A stretch of 64,000 bases of DNA from Bacteroides salyersiae WAL 10018 = DSM 18765 = JCM 12988 (GCF_000381365.1 NZ_KB905466.1:1445102-1509101), one strand, 5' to 3'. Positions 1-9,520 are shown, counted from the first letter of the stretch. Notes: generated by a model from the letters alone, not told the origin. Numbers and translations: made by a program.

Positions 1-2351
1 TCCGTACTTTAGGTTTGATGCATACGGCAGATGAGTTTAATGATCTGATCATCAAGGAAGACAACAACCAGATTGTGCGTTTCAGCGATATCGGTCGTGC
101 CGAATTAGGCCCGGCAGATATAAAGAGCTACATGAAGATGAACGGCGTTCCGATGGTAGGTGTGGTAGTCATCCCCCAACCGGGAGCTAACCATATCAAA
201 ATAGCCGATGCCGTGTACGACCGTATGGAAAGGATGCAAAAAGACCTTCCCGAAGATGTACATTACAATTACGGATTCGACAATACCAAATTTATCCGTG
301 CTTCTATCGATGAGGTCGAACAGACTGTATACGAAGCATTCATATTGGTCATCATCATTATCTTCCTCTTCTTACGTGACTGGCGCGTAACACTCGTGCC
401 TTGCATCGTGATCCCCGTTTCATTGATCGGTGCATTTTTCGTCATGTATCTGGCAGGATTTTCCATCAATGTGCTTTCCATGCTTGCCGTCGTACTATCG
501 GTGGGACTTGTGGTAGACGATGCCATTGTAATGACAGAGAACATCTATGTGCGTATCGAACAAGGAATGGCACCTAAAGAGGCCGGTATCGAGGGAGCAA
601 AAGAAATTTTCTTTGCCGTTATCTCCACCACCATCACACTGGTAGCCGTATTCTTCCCCATCGTATTCATGGATGGTATGACAGGTAAACTCTTCCGTGA
701 GTTCAGCTTGGTTATTTCAGGATCGGTTATCATTTCCTCTTTCGCCGCATTGACTTTCACACCGATGCTTGCCACCAAGCTATTGATAAAACGTGAAAAG
801 CAGAATTGGTTTTACAGGAAAACAGAACCCTTTTTCGAAGGGATAAACCGCATTTACAGCCGTTCACTGGCAGCTTTCCTGAAAAAGCGCTGGTTGGCAC
901 TTCCGGTTATCGCCGTTACCATCGGTATCATTGTCTTTTTATGGGGATACATTCCGGCAGAAATGGCTCCGCTTGAAGACCGCTCACAAATCAGTATAAA
1001 TACACGCGGAGCAGAAGGAGTAACCTACGAATATATACGGGATTATACAGAAGATATCAATGATTTGGTAGACTCGATCATTCCCGATGCGGAATCTGTG
1101 ACAGCCCGCGTTTCGAGCGGTAGCGGAAACGTGCGTATCACATTGAAAGACATGAAAGACCGAGATTACTCTCAGATGGACGTAGCCGAGGAGTTATCAA
1201 AAGCCGTACAGAAAAAAACAATGGCGCGTTCTTTCGTGCAGCAGTCCTCATCTTTCGGCGGACGTCGCGGTGGCATGCCGATACAATATGTATTGCAAGC
1301 CACCAACCTGGAAAAACTGCAAGAGGTACTGCCGAAATTCATGGCAAAGGTTTATGAAAATCCGGTATTCCAAATGGCCGATGTCGATTTGAAATTCAGC
1401 AAGCCCGAAGCCCGTATCAATATCAATCGTGATAAAGCCAGTATCATGGGAGTCAGTACCCGTAACATAGCCCAGACACTCCAATACGGTCTGAGCGGAC
1501 AACGTATGGGATACTTTTACATGAACGGAAAACAATACGAGATTTTAGGTGAGATCAATCGCCAGCAACGCAATAAACCGGCCGATCTGAAAGCCATCTA
1601 TGTGCGAAGCGACAAAGGGGATATGGTACAGCTCGACAACCTCATAGAACTGACAAACGGTATCGCCCCTCCGAAACTGTATCGTTACAATCGTTTTGCA
1701 TCGGCCACGGTTTCCGCAGGATTGGCAGAAGGAAAAACTATCGGTCAGGGGCTGGACGAAATGGATAAGATAGCCAAAGAGACATTGGACGACTCTTTCC
1801 GTACCGCACTGACCGGAGACTCCAAAGAGTATCGCGAAAGTTCATCAAGTCTGATGTTTGCTTTCATATTGGCTATTTTCCTGATCTATCTGATCCTCGC
1901 TGCTCAGTTCGAAAGCTTCAAAGACCCGTTAATCGTAATGCTGACCGTGCCCCTCGCCATTGCCGGTGCACTGATATTTATGTACTTCGGTGGAATAACG
2001 ATGAATATCTTCAGCCAGATCGGTATTATCATGCTCATCGGATTGGTGGCTAAAAACGGTATCCTTATCGTGGAGTTCGCCAACCAAAAACAGGAAAGCG
2101 GTAAAGATAAAATGAACGCCATCAAAGATGCTTCATTACAGCGTCTGCGCCCTATCCTAATGACGAGTGCATCTACCATATTGGGACTGATACCACTTGC
2201 CTTTGCCACCAGTGAAGGCTGCAACCAGCGTATCGCCATGGGAACGGCAGTAGTAGGCGGTATGCTGATCTCCACACTGATGACGATGTACATCGTCCCT
2301 GCCATATACAGCTATATTTCAACGAACCGTAATAAGTTAAGAGAATCATGA
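1..2351 (+). CDS. RND-family efflux pump, inner-membrane permease (5' end outside window)
   Basis: The reading frame is already open at the first base, so this is the C-terminal 780 or so residues of a protein of about 1,000-1,050 aa; the first Met codons inside the window are internal. It matches the hydrophobe/amphiphile efflux (HAE1, AcrB/MexF-type) RND family: periplasmic porter segments, long runs of membrane segments, and the motif VGLVVDDAIVMTEN, whose paired Asp residues form the proton relay in this family. A second membrane block follows near the C terminus (IGLVAKNGILIVEFANQ). It overlaps the next gene by four bases (ATGA), so pump and outer-membrane channel are co-translated. The membrane fusion protein normally lies upstream, outside the window. 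The exported substrate cannot be told from sequence. Confidence 0.95.
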   Translation, partial: RTLGLMHTADEFNDLIIKEDNNQIVRFSDIGRAELGPADIKSYMKMNGVPMVGVVVIPQPGANHIKIADAVYDRMERMQKDLPEDVHYNYGFDNTKFIRASIDEVEQTVYEAFILVIIIIFLFLRDWRVTLVPCIVIPVSLIGAFFVMYLAGFSINVLSMLAVVLSVGLVVDDAIVMTENIYVRIEQGMAPKEAGIEGAKEIFFAVISTTITLVAVFFPIVFMDGMTGKLFREFSLVISGSVIISSFAALTFTPMLATKLLIKREKQNWFYRKTEPFFEGINRIYSRSLAAFLKKRWLALPVIAVTIGIIVFLWGYIPAEMAPLEDRSQISINTRGAEGVTYEYIRDYTEDINDLVDSIIPDAESVTARVSSGSGNVRITLKDMKDRDYSQMDVAEELSKAVQKKTMARSFVQQSSSFGGRRGGMPIQYVLQATNLEKLQEVLPKFMAKVYENPVFQMADVDLKFSKPEARININRDKASIMGVSTRNIAQTLQYGLSGQRMGYFYMNGKQYEILGEINRQQRNKPADLKAIYVRSDKGDMVQLDNLIELTNGIAPPKLYRYNRFASATVSAGLAEGKTIGQGLDEMDKIAKETLDDSFRTALTGDSKEYRESSSSLMFAFILAIFLIYLILAAQFESFKDPLIVMLTVPLAIAGALIFMYFGGITMNIFSQIGIIMLIGLVAKNGILIVEFANQKQESGKDKMNAIKDASLQRLRPILMTSASTILGLIPLAFATSEGCNQRIAMGTAVVGGMLISTLMTMYIVPAIYSYISTNRNKLRES

Positions 2352-3667
2352 AACGAATCTTAATGCTCGCTATCGTTTGCAGCCTGCTCCTCACCGGACA
2401 GGCTCAGAAACAAGTATATACTTTAAAGTCCTGTCTGGAAGAAGGACTACAGAATAACTATTCGTTGCGCATCACCCATAATGAAGAGCAGGTCAGCAAA
2501 AACAATGCAACGTTAGGAAATGCCGGCTATCTGCCTACGCTCGATTTCAGTGCCGGATACAAAGGAACTGTAGACAACACACGAACGAAAGTCCGTGAAA
2601 GCGGAGAAACAATCAAAGAAAACGGTGTATTCGATCAAACAATCGATGTAGGGCTTAATCTCAACTGGACTATTTTCGACGGCTTCAACATTCAGGCCAA
2701 CTACCAAAAGCTCAAGGAACTGGAGCTACAAGGCGAAACAAATACCCGTATAGCCATCGAAGACTTTGTGGCCAGCCTTGCCGCAGAATACTATAACTTT
2801 GTCCAGCAAAAAATACGTCTCGCCAATTTGCACTATGCCGTAAAACTGTCTAAAGAACGGCTCCGCATCGTGGAAGAACGCTATCACATCGGTAACTTCT
2901 CCCGTCTCGACTATCAGCAAGCCAAAGTAGACTTTAATGCAGACAGTGCCAAATATATGAAACAGCAGGAGTTGCTGCATACCTCCCGTATCAATCTGAA
3001 TGAGCTGATGGCAAATGCGGATGTAGACCAGCCGCTCTTCATCGAAGACTCCATCATCAAAGTAAACGCCCATCTGAACTTTGAGGAGCTATGGAATGCC
3101 ACGCTGCAAACCAATGCGTCTTTACTGAAAGCCGACCAGAATACTACCATTGCCCAACTGGACTATAAAAAAGTAAATTCACGTAATTATCCGTACCTGA
3201 AACTGAACACCGGTTACGGATATACTTTCAATAAATACGACATAGCTTCCAACAGTCAACGGGGGAACTTGGGATTCAATGGCGGACTGACCATCGGTTT
3301 TAATATATTCGACGGAAACCGCCGGCGTGAAAAACGCAATGCCAGCATTGCCGTAAAAAATTCCCGTCTGCAACGTCAAGAACTGGAACAAGCATTACGG
3401 GCAGACATCAGTAACCTGTGGCAAGCTTATCGCAATAACCTGCAATTGCTCAATCTGGAACGCCAAAATCTTATAGCCGCCAAAGAAAACCATGAGATAG
3501 CTATGGAACGTTATATGCTCGGTGACCTCGCCGGTATCGAAATGCGTGAAGCTCAAAAGAGCCTACTGGATGCCGAAGAACGAATACTCTCTGCTGAATA
3601 TGATACAAAGCTGTGCGAGATCTCACTTTTACAGATTAGTGGCAAGGTATTGAAATACATGGAATAG
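2348..3667 (+). CDS. TolC-family outer-membrane efflux channel
   Basis: A 439-aa protein with a clear signal peptide (MKRILMLAIVCSLLLTGQAQ) followed by two similar helical OEP-type halves rich in Leu, Asn, Gln and Ala, as in TolC/OprM. The length is typical. The start codon overlaps the pump's stop, which supports this start and an RND tripartite operon (fusion protein, pump, channel). It would form the trimeric outer-membrane duct of the pump. No lipobox is evident, so it is probably not a lipoprotein. Confidence 0.93.
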   Translation: MKRILMLAIVCSLLLTGQAQKQVYTLKSCLEEGLQNNYSLRITHNEEQVSKNNATLGNAGYLPTLDFSAGYKGTVDNTRTKVRESGETIKENGVFDQTIDVGLNLNWTIFDGFNIQANYQKLKELELQGETNTRIAIEDFVASLAAEYYNFVQQKIRLANLHYAVKLSKERLRIVEERYHIGNFSRLDYQQAKVDFNADSAKYMKQQELLHTSRINLNELMANADVDQPLFIEDSIIKVNAHLNFEELWNATLQTNASLLKADQNTTIAQLDYKKVNSRNYPYLKLNTGYGYTFNKYDIASNSQRGNLGFNGGLTIGFNIFDGNRRREKRNASIAVKNSRLQRQELEQALRADISNLWQAYRNNLQLLNLERQNLIAAKENHEIAMERYMLGDLAGIEMREAQKSLLDAEERILSAEYDTKLCEISLLQISGKVLKYME

Positions 3668-3781
3668 GGATTAGGTATAAGTGATCATTTTTTCTCCCAC
3701 ATAAAACAATATTTACCTCTTCTTCCCCCTGTTTTCCCCTATCTTTGCCACATACAATAAGGTAATAAACAACAGCAAACC

Positions 3782-4876
3782 ATGAAGAAAATTTTATTAA
3801 TTGCCCTGTCATGCTTCTTTCTGACAGGTCTTTCTGCCCAAACGGACACCAATTACAAAGAGAAACACCCATATAAAGACTGGGTAAAGATTGCACCGAA
3901 ATTTGACGATGCATTTTTTAAAACGCCGGAAGCCATCCGCATTGCCGACAATGTATTACTGTATCAGCAAATTACCGGAGGATGGCCTAAAAACATTTAT
4001 ATGGCGGCCGAACTGACAGACCAGGAACGTAAAGATGCTCTCAAGATGAAAGAGAACGTGAATTTAAGCACAATCGACAACCGTGCTACCATCACAGAAA
4101 TGAATTATCTGGCCCGTATCTATCTGGCAACTCAAGATGAAAAATACAAAGACGCCTTCCTCCGTGGACTACAATATCTCTTCGAAGCACAATATGAAAA
4201 TGGAGGTTGGCCACAATTCTATCCACGTCCCAAAGGGTATTACATCCATATCACATACAATGATGACGCCATGATCAATGTGATGAAGCTTTTGAGAGAT
4301 ATAACCAAAGCGAAAGCTCCCTATACTTTCGTTCCCGATGCGGCACGGCAACAAGCACAGGTAGCTTTGGACAAAGGAGTGGAATGCATTTTGAAAACCC
4401 AAGTAAAACAAAATGGCAAACTCACCGTATGGTGTGCACAGCACGACCGCGAAACACTTGCTCCTGCCAAAGCACGCGCCTACGAACTTCCTTCGCTAAG
4501 CGGACAAGAATCAGACGATATCGTACTCTTCCTTATGTCCTTATCTAAACCGACTCCGGAAATGATTGCTTCCATCGATGCTGCTATCGAATGGTTTAAG
4601 GAATCGGAAATAAAAAATATAAAGAAAGAGTATTTCACCAATGCAGATGGCAAAAAAGACTACAGAATGGTACCTTGTACAGATTGTGAACCACTATGGG
4701 CCCGTTTCTACGAATTAGAGACCAACCGCCCTTTCTTCTGTGACCGTGACGGAATTAAGAAATATGATATCTCCGAAATCGGTTATGAACGCCGTAATGG
4801 TTATAGTTGGTACAACAATGGAGGTCTGAAAGTATTGGCAAAGTACAAAGAGTGGAAGAAGAAATTAGAGAAGTAA
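3782..4876 (+). CDS. Secreted pectate lyase, PL10-type
   Basis: A 364-aa protein with signal peptide (MKKILLIALSCFFLTGLSAQ) that matches the PelA/Pel-15E pectate lyase family (PL10). Visible family segments are GGWPKNIYM (about residues 62-70), ENGGWPQFYP (about 140), YNDDAM (about 160) and SGQESDDIVLFLM (about 240), on an alpha/alpha-barrel-like helical pattern. The enzyme cleaves polygalacturonate by beta-elimination with calcium. Unusually for a Bacteroides pectin enzyme it stands alone: no SusC/SusD, esterase or glycoside hydrolase for pectin is adjacent. It starts 114 bp after the efflux operon and is followed by a strong terminator, so it is probably its own transcription unit. Confidence 0.88.
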   Translation: MKKILLIALSCFFLTGLSAQTDTNYKEKHPYKDWVKIAPKFDDAFFKTPEAIRIADNVLLYQQITGGWPKNIYMAAELTDQERKDALKMKENVNLSTIDNRATITEMNYLARIYLATQDEKYKDAFLRGLQYLFEAQYENGGWPQFYPRPKGYYIHITYNDDAMINVMKLLRDITKAKAPYTFVPDAARQQAQVALDKGVECILKTQVKQNGKLTVWCAQHDRETLAPAKARAYELPSLSGQESDDIVLFLMSLSKPTPEMIASIDAAIEWFKESEIKNIKKEYFTNADGKKDYRMVPCTDCEPLWARFYELETNRPFFCDRDGIKKYDISEIGYERRNGYSWYNNGGLKVLAKYKEWKKKLEK

Positions 4877-4902
4877 TCATCCTCCCCAATATATAAATTA
4901 TT

Positions 4903-4953
4903 AAATCCCATTATTTGCAGTTAGTACACCTACTGTAAATAATGGGATTTTTA
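4903..4953 (+). terminator. Intrinsic terminator after the pectate lyase
   Basis: An 18-bp stem (4903-4920 with 4933-4950, one G-U-type mismatch) with a 12-base loop, followed by a T run. It lies 27 bp past the pectate lyase stop. Confidence 0.85.
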
Positions 4954-4983
4954 TCATAACACATCAGATAGTTTCTACTTATT

Positions 4984-5101
4984 GAAACCAATGGTTCCAT
5001 CGGCATGGAACTGTTGGTTTCGTTCGTATGGAACTCTTCGTTTCATCCGTATGGAACCAATGGTTTCTCCGAAAGAAACCTTTCGTTTCATACGGGGAAA
5101 C
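4984..5101 (+). repeat. Array of five 15-bp palindromic repeats with 7-8 bp spacers
   Basis: Five units of the form G(G/A)AAC-N5-GTT(T/C)C start at 4984, 5007, 5030, 5053 and 5075, and a half unit GAAAC starts at 5097. Spacers are ATCGGCAT, GTTCGTAT, ATCCGTAT, TCCGAAA and ATACGGG. The period is 21-23 bp. Each unit is itself an imperfect palindrome. The array fills the gap between the pectate lyase terminator and the accessory island. It is too short for CRISPR. The function is unknown to me; a protein-binding array or a mobile palindromic repeat are possibilities. Confidence 0.7.
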
Positions 5102-5244
5102 AAAATCAAACACAACATCTACAAAAACAGAGCAAGAAGCTTCATCCTATTGATTTTCATTAATCTTTATGTGTTTTTCCAAATTTCCCTCGATGAATTA
5201 ATAATAAATTCTTAATATTGCAAATGTTACCATCATCAACTGCT

Positions 5245-6009
5245 ATGAACAAATCGTTAACCATACTCCTCATTACTTTATGTAGTTGCTATTCTTATGC
5301 TCAATTACCGGTGATTCCGGTACCTGTTCCTAATGCGATGGATACTTATGGAACAAACATTAATTTCCCGTCTTCTCCCGGGCCATCTGCTCCCTTTACC
5401 CCAAGTAAACAGCAAAACAATATATACGACCCCAATGAACTGATACGCCGGAGACAAAGAGCACAACAAGAGATAGAGGAGGCAACCGCCATAATGAGAG
5501 AAATAGAAGAATGTTACAGTATAGCGAGCTCTCTGACAAAAAATGGCTTTCCATCTCAAGCCAATATCCCCGGCACAGAATATTTCCGTTCTGCTTATCA
5601 AGAAATTAGCGACATGTTGCATGACTCCATTACTCTAAATCTGAAACGGGCTATTTTCCTGATAGAAAACGCATTCCTGAACAACCAATTAAACTTTAAC
5701 GATTTTCAAAAAGTATCAGTGAAAAGGCAGACTATTGTAAATGGAGAATGAGAGAACTAAAACTCAATCCGCATGACAGACTGGCACAAAATATGGCTAT
5801 CTTCAGCTTGCTCACCGATACCTTGAATGTCCGGCAACCCGGAAACATTAAAGAAAATATCACCGGAAGCTTATAAACATTATGAACATATGCATAAGCT
5901 CTATAAGGAAATCGACAACAGTGGCTATGAGGATATGCCTAAAGAAATCTATGCACGTCGGTTACGCCATGTAGAGAAACTTAAAAAAGAAGAAGACGGA
6001 CATGACTAA
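5245..6009 (+). pseudogene. Broken copy of the transglutaminase-like secreted protein (paralogue of 6927-8267)
   Basis: Nearly identical at nucleotide level to the start and end of the intact gene downstream, with the same start context and signal peptide. Two lesions are visible. One base is missing in the word TTTTCAAAAAGTATC (the intact gene has CAAAAGAGTATC), which causes a stop at 5749-5751. About 540 bp are also deleted between CAACCCGGAA and CACCCGGAAACA, a deletion across the short repeat ACCCGGAA. The deletion removes the region with the Cys and His of the catalytic core. The C-terminal part (5827-6009) stays open in another frame. It is one half of a duplication that also includes about 30 bp upstream and 40 bp downstream of the gene. 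Confidence 0.88.
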
Positions 6010-6053
6010 CCCGCTATAAGAAAAACAGTGAAATAACAATCTTAAACAAAATA

Positions 6054-6167
6054 TGGACTGGATCGGATAAAAAGCAAGGTCACTCGATCATGGATTTTTA
6101 TGACCAAATAACCAATCTTCCAGAGGGACGTTATCAATTTATAGATGGAAAGTTTATTTCATATTAA
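6054..6167 (+). pseudogene. C-terminal remnant of a lost gene, perhaps a toxin
   Basis: After the duplicated downstream sequence, which ends ATATGGA like the start of the intact RHS gene at 8284, the sequence switches to an open frame of 37 codons with a protein-like ending (LPEGRYQFIDGKFISY) and a stop at 6165-6167, 12 bp before the next gene. Its position equals that of the RHS-type toxin in the intact copy. I infer the 3' stump of an alternative toxin. The family is not recognisable. Confidence 0.45.
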
Positions 6168-6179
6168 ATTACGTATACA

Positions 6180-6731
6180 ATGAAAGCACTATTTTCTAAA
6201 AAGAGTATCATAACGCTGTCGATCTTATTGGTAATTGATATAATTATGATTGGTTGTTGGACGTTGTATAGCCAACCTGATGAAAGTATGACTATCATAT
6301 TATTATTCATTATTCCTATGGTATTTTTAGCCAATTTAATGATTGCCGGTATATTCTATTTTATCAAAATATATTACACTCCTTTTTTCGTGATTAATGC
6401 TTTTTTATCTTCTTTTTTAGTGTACCTTTTTTTTGTACAATATATTGAAATTGATAAACGTATTCGTATGGATAGTTGGAAGTTTTTTATTGGTGGAGTT
6501 GAATATACCATATCGTGCGACGACATCAATAAAGATGGTAGTTATTATAGCATACAACATAGTCCTGAACCGGGTTTATCAATTGGTGGTGAGAATGAAA
6601 GAGGAATAGTTTTCACTCGAAACGATACTGTATATTTCACTGCCATAGATAGTACAACATATTTCATTTGTAACAATTATTTATATGGATACAAAAATAT
6701 TGATAAAGTAAAAGTGAAAAAGAAGTATTAG
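6180..6731 (+). CDS. Small membrane protein, possible immunity protein
   Basis: A 183-aa protein with three hydrophobic segments (about residues 10-30, 38-62 and 66-88), followed by a soluble C-terminal domain of about 90 residues rich in aromatic and polar residues. I do not recognise a family. It follows the toxin-like stump at 6054-6167 by 12 bp, the same place the small membrane genes occupy after the RHS gene at 8284. This suggests an immunity protein that has outlived its toxin. The AT-rich codon use is like the rest of the island. Confidence 0.6.
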   Translation: MKALFSKKSIITLSILLVIDIIMIGCWTLYSQPDESMTIILLFIIPMVFLANLMIAGIFYFIKIYYTPFFVINAFLSSFLVYLFFVQYIEIDKRIRMDSWKFFIGGVEYTISCDDINKDGSYYSIQHSPEPGLSIGGENERGIVFTRNDTVYFTAIDSTTYFICNNYLYGYKNIDKVKVKKKY

Positions 6732-6926
6732 TCGGGGGTTATTGAATTATTAATAGCAATATCATTGTAACATAATTCTCCCATTCCGCTTTCTGATAAA
6801 TAATAAAAGACAAGAAAAAGATACATTATTAAAGCATTTCACTAATTATCAATCATTTTTTCATACTTTTCTTGATCAAGTAACAATAAATTCTTAATAT
6901 TGCAAATATTACCATTATCAACTGCT

Positions 6927-8267
6927 ATGAACAAATTGTTAACCATACTCCTCATTACTTTATTATGTAGTTGTTATTCTTATGCTCAATTACCGGGTAT
7001 TCCGGTACCCGTCCCTAATGCGATGGATACTTATGGAATAAACATTAATTTCCCGTCTTCCCCCGGACCATCTGCTCCCTTTACCCCAAGTAAACAGCAA
7101 AACAATATATACGACCCCAATGAACTGATACGCCGGAGACAAAGAGCACAGCAAGAGATAGAGGAGGCAACCGCCATGATGAGAGAAATAGAAGAATGTT
7201 ACAGTATAGCGAGCTCTCTGACAAAAAATGGCTTCCCATCCCAAGCCGGTATCCCCGGCACAGAATATTTCCGTTCTGCTTATCAAGAAATTAGCGACAT
7301 GTTGCATGATTCCATTCCTCTAAATCTGGAACGGGCTATTTTTCTGATAGAAAACGCATACCTGAACAACCAATTAAACTTTAACGATTTTCAAAAGAGT
7401 ATCAGTGAAAAGGCAGACTATTGTAAATGGAGAATGAGAGAACTAAAACTCAATCCGCATGACGGACTGGCACAAAATATGGCTATCTTCAGCTTGCTCA
7501 CCGATACCTTGAATATCCGGCAACCCGGAACAGAAAAGACGGTCACACATTATCCCCTGAAATACAATTTGGACGATTATGACAGCCAAAAGAATTTTAC
7601 CAGTCATTTTGTAAATACCCTACTGACAACCAATGTAGGGCAATGTCATTCGATGCCTCTTCTTTATTTGATTTTAGCAGAAAGGTTAGGTGCAAAAGCT
7701 TACTTGGCTTTGGCTCCTCAACATTCGTTTGTGAAAATACAGGATGATAATGGAGCCTGGTATAATCTGGAGCTTACTTGCCGCTCCATCTTGAGTGACT
7801 ATCACTATATGAACAGTAGTTATATCAAAAGTGAAGCCATACGCAATAAACTATATATGAACCCACTAAGCAAGAAAGAAACGGTTGCTTCTCTTCTTAC
7901 CACGCTGGGGCAATATTATCTCATGAAATATGGTTATGATCCGTTTATTTTGGACTGTTTACATACGGCGGAATCCTATTCACCTCATGATATTTATAAT
8001 AAAATCATGGAAGCCGACTATGAAACCAGATTAACTTTGGAAATAGCCCGTTTGTTGAATGCCCGCCACCCGGAAACATTAAAGAAAATATCACCGGAAG
8101 CTTATAAACATTATGAACGTATGCATGAGCTCTATAAGGAAATTGACAACAGCGGCTATGAGGATATGCCTAAAGAAATCTATGCACGTTGGTTACGCCA
8201 TGTAGAGAAACTTAAAAAAGAAGAAGACGGACATGCCCAACCCACTATAAGAAAAACAGTGAAATAA
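6927..8267 (+). CDS. Secreted transglutaminase-like protein (SirB1/transglutaminase-core type)
   Basis: An open frame runs from a TTG at 6900, but ATG 6927 gives a proper signal peptide (MNKLLTILLITLLCSCYSYAQ) and is chosen, giving about 446 aa. A Cys at LLCSC could also serve as a weak lipobox. After a Pro/Ser-rich stretch and a charged helix (RRRQRAQQEIEEA), the central part carries a transglutaminase-like core: GQCHSMPLLY (Cys about 240), APQHSFVKI (His about 266) and WYNLELT (acidic residue about 282). The C-terminal helices look TPR-like. It lies 16 bp before the RHS-type gene. Paralogues are the broken copy at 5245-6009 and the 344-aa gene at 10566. I infer a partner of the toxin (processing, cross-linking or release); the catalytic type (hydrolase or acyl transfer) is open. 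Confidence 0.75.
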   Translation: MNKLLTILLITLLCSCYSYAQLPGIPVPVPNAMDTYGININFPSSPGPSAPFTPSKQQNNIYDPNELIRRRQRAQQEIEEATAMMREIEECYSIASSLTKNGFPSQAGIPGTEYFRSAYQEISDMLHDSIPLNLERAIFLIENAYLNNQLNFNDFQKSISEKADYCKWRMRELKLNPHDGLAQNMAIFSLLTDTLNIRQPGTEKTVTHYPLKYNLDDYDSQKNFTSHFVNTLLTTNVGQCHSMPLLYLILAERLGAKAYLALAPQHSFVKIQDDNGAWYNLELTCRSILSDYHYMNSSYIKSEAIRNKLYMNPLSKKETVASLLTTLGQYYLMKYGYDPFILDCLHTAESYSPHDIYNKIMEADYETRLTLEIARLLNARHPETLKKISPEAYKHYERMHELYKEIDNSGYEDMPKEIYARWLRHVEKLKKEEDGHAQPTIRKTVK

Positions 8268-8283
8268 CAATCTTAAACAAAAT

Positions 8284-9192
8284 ATGGATATGAAGAAATT
8301 TACGGGACTTATCATGTTGGTAATTGCAACCTGTTTGAAATTACAAGCCCAGCACTCCGAAGGAAATCCATTTGCACGTTTGGGGTATAAAGCCGATGTG
8401 TATACTTTCGGAGAGAAAGAAGAATTTCACGATCAAGAAACGATTGTAGAAATTGGGGAGGTACTGTTTAATACGAAGACAAACGAGGTAGTCGGCTTTG
8501 TAAACGGTGCAGATTCGTTGATAGAACTAAAACCGGAATTACAAAGTATGTCAATTGATCCGCACTGTGAGAAGTATTACTCGATTAGTCCTTATGCATA
8601 TTGCATGAATAATCCGGTAAAATATATTGACCCAAATGGAAAAGATGCCGTTCTTGTCGTTTTTCCTGATTATAAAATATCAACTCCTATTGGCAAAATG
8701 GGAAATTTAGGGCATGCGGGAGTTCTTCTTATCAATAACAAAACAGGACTTACAAAATATTATGAATATGGACGATACGACAAAGAAGGGAAAGGAGAAG
8801 TTCGCAACATTAAAATCTCTAATGTAAAAATAGATAAAAACGGTAAACCAACCACGGAATCATTAAACAAAGTCATGGGAGAATTATCAAAAAAAGCAGG
8901 GCAAAACGGACGTATAGATGGAGCATATATCGAAAGCGATAAATTTGAAAATATGGATAAATATGCTACGATAAAGGAAAATGAAAATTCAAACCCATCC
9001 AGAAAAACATATAGCCTCACAGGGAATAACTGTGGAACATTCGCAGCTGATGTTGTAAATCAAGATGAAAATGTAAATAAGAAAGCACCTATTATAGTTG
9101 ATCCACGCCCCAACAGTATAGTCGAAGAATACCAAGACAAATTTAAAACAATAACATATAATCCCAATATAAACAGAACTGAACTCAAATAA
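8284..9192 (+). CDS. Short secreted RHS-core protein with permuted NlpC/P60-like toxin domain
   Basis: A 302-aa protein with its own signal peptide (MKKFTGLIMLVIATCLKLQAQ). Residues 25-80 form a small conserved-looking domain. Residues 99-121 carry the RHS-repeat core signature (SPYAYCMNNPVKYIDPNGKD) that normally ends a giant RHS/YD protein just before a polymorphic toxin tip. The tip (122-302) has LGHAGVLLI (His144) and GNNCGTFA (Cys250). The order His then NCxxF is that of the permuted NlpC/P60 (LRAT-like) papain fold, so a peptidase, amidase or acyltransferase is likely. The giant RHS body is absent. A membrane protein gene follows after 2 bp. The toxin role is inferred from family and context. 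Confidence 0.7.
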   Translation: MDMKKFTGLIMLVIATCLKLQAQHSEGNPFARLGYKADVYTFGEKEEFHDQETIVEIGEVLFNTKTNEVVGFVNGADSLIELKPELQSMSIDPHCEKYYSISPYAYCMNNPVKYIDPNGKDAVLVVFPDYKISTPIGKMGNLGHAGVLLINNKTGLTKYYEYGRYDKEGKGEVRNIKISNVKIDKNGKPTTESLNKVMGELSKKAGQNGRIDGAYIESDKFENMDKYATIKENENSNPSRKTYSLTGNNCGTFAADVVNQDENVNKKAPIIVDPRPNSIVEEYQDKFKTITYNPNINRTELK

Positions 9193-9194
9193 AA

Positions 9195-9503
9195 ATGGAA
9201 AACCAATACCCTATTTCACTAATAGATCTAATAATATTAAACATATATTTAGGAAGTATTATATTCATATTAGGAACTATTTTACTCTTCTTTCTTATTA
9301 AAAGAAGAAACAAACTAAAAATTTCTTTTTTGGCTACAGTAGCGCAATTAGGTGGTAGTATCTTTTTGTCTTTATTAATATGGAAATTATGGCCTTTTAA
9401 AACAGATATAATGTACAGTTTTATCTTCTACCCTGCATTATGTTCAGAAATAGGAACTATTTTATTAACTTGGGGCATTTTTAACAAGTGGAATCCCCAC
9501 TAA
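9195..9503 (+). CDS. Small three-helix membrane protein, candidate immunity protein
   Basis: A 102-aa protein that is mostly hydrophobic, with three likely membrane helices (about residues 12-35, 43-64 and 72-95). It begins 2 bp after the RHS-type toxin gene stop, the usual place for a cognate immunity gene. No family is recognised. A membrane location would fit protection against a toxin acting in the periplasm or at the envelope. It is AT-rich like its neighbours. Confidence 0.65.
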   Translation: MENQYPISLIDLIILNIYLGSIIFILGTILLFFLIKRRNKLKISFLATVAQLGGSIFLSLLIWKLWPFKTDIMYSFIFYPALCSEIGTILLTWGIFNKWNPH

Positions 9504-9520
9504 TCAAATATTTTCGATAG

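Noticed and set aside
4984..5101. CRISPR array
   Set aside because: Repeats are 15 bp with variable centres and spacers are 7-8 bp and similar to one another; no cas gene is nearby.
4982..5215. 77-codon open frame across the palindromic repeat array
   Set aside because: The translation simply follows the repeats; no start context or family.
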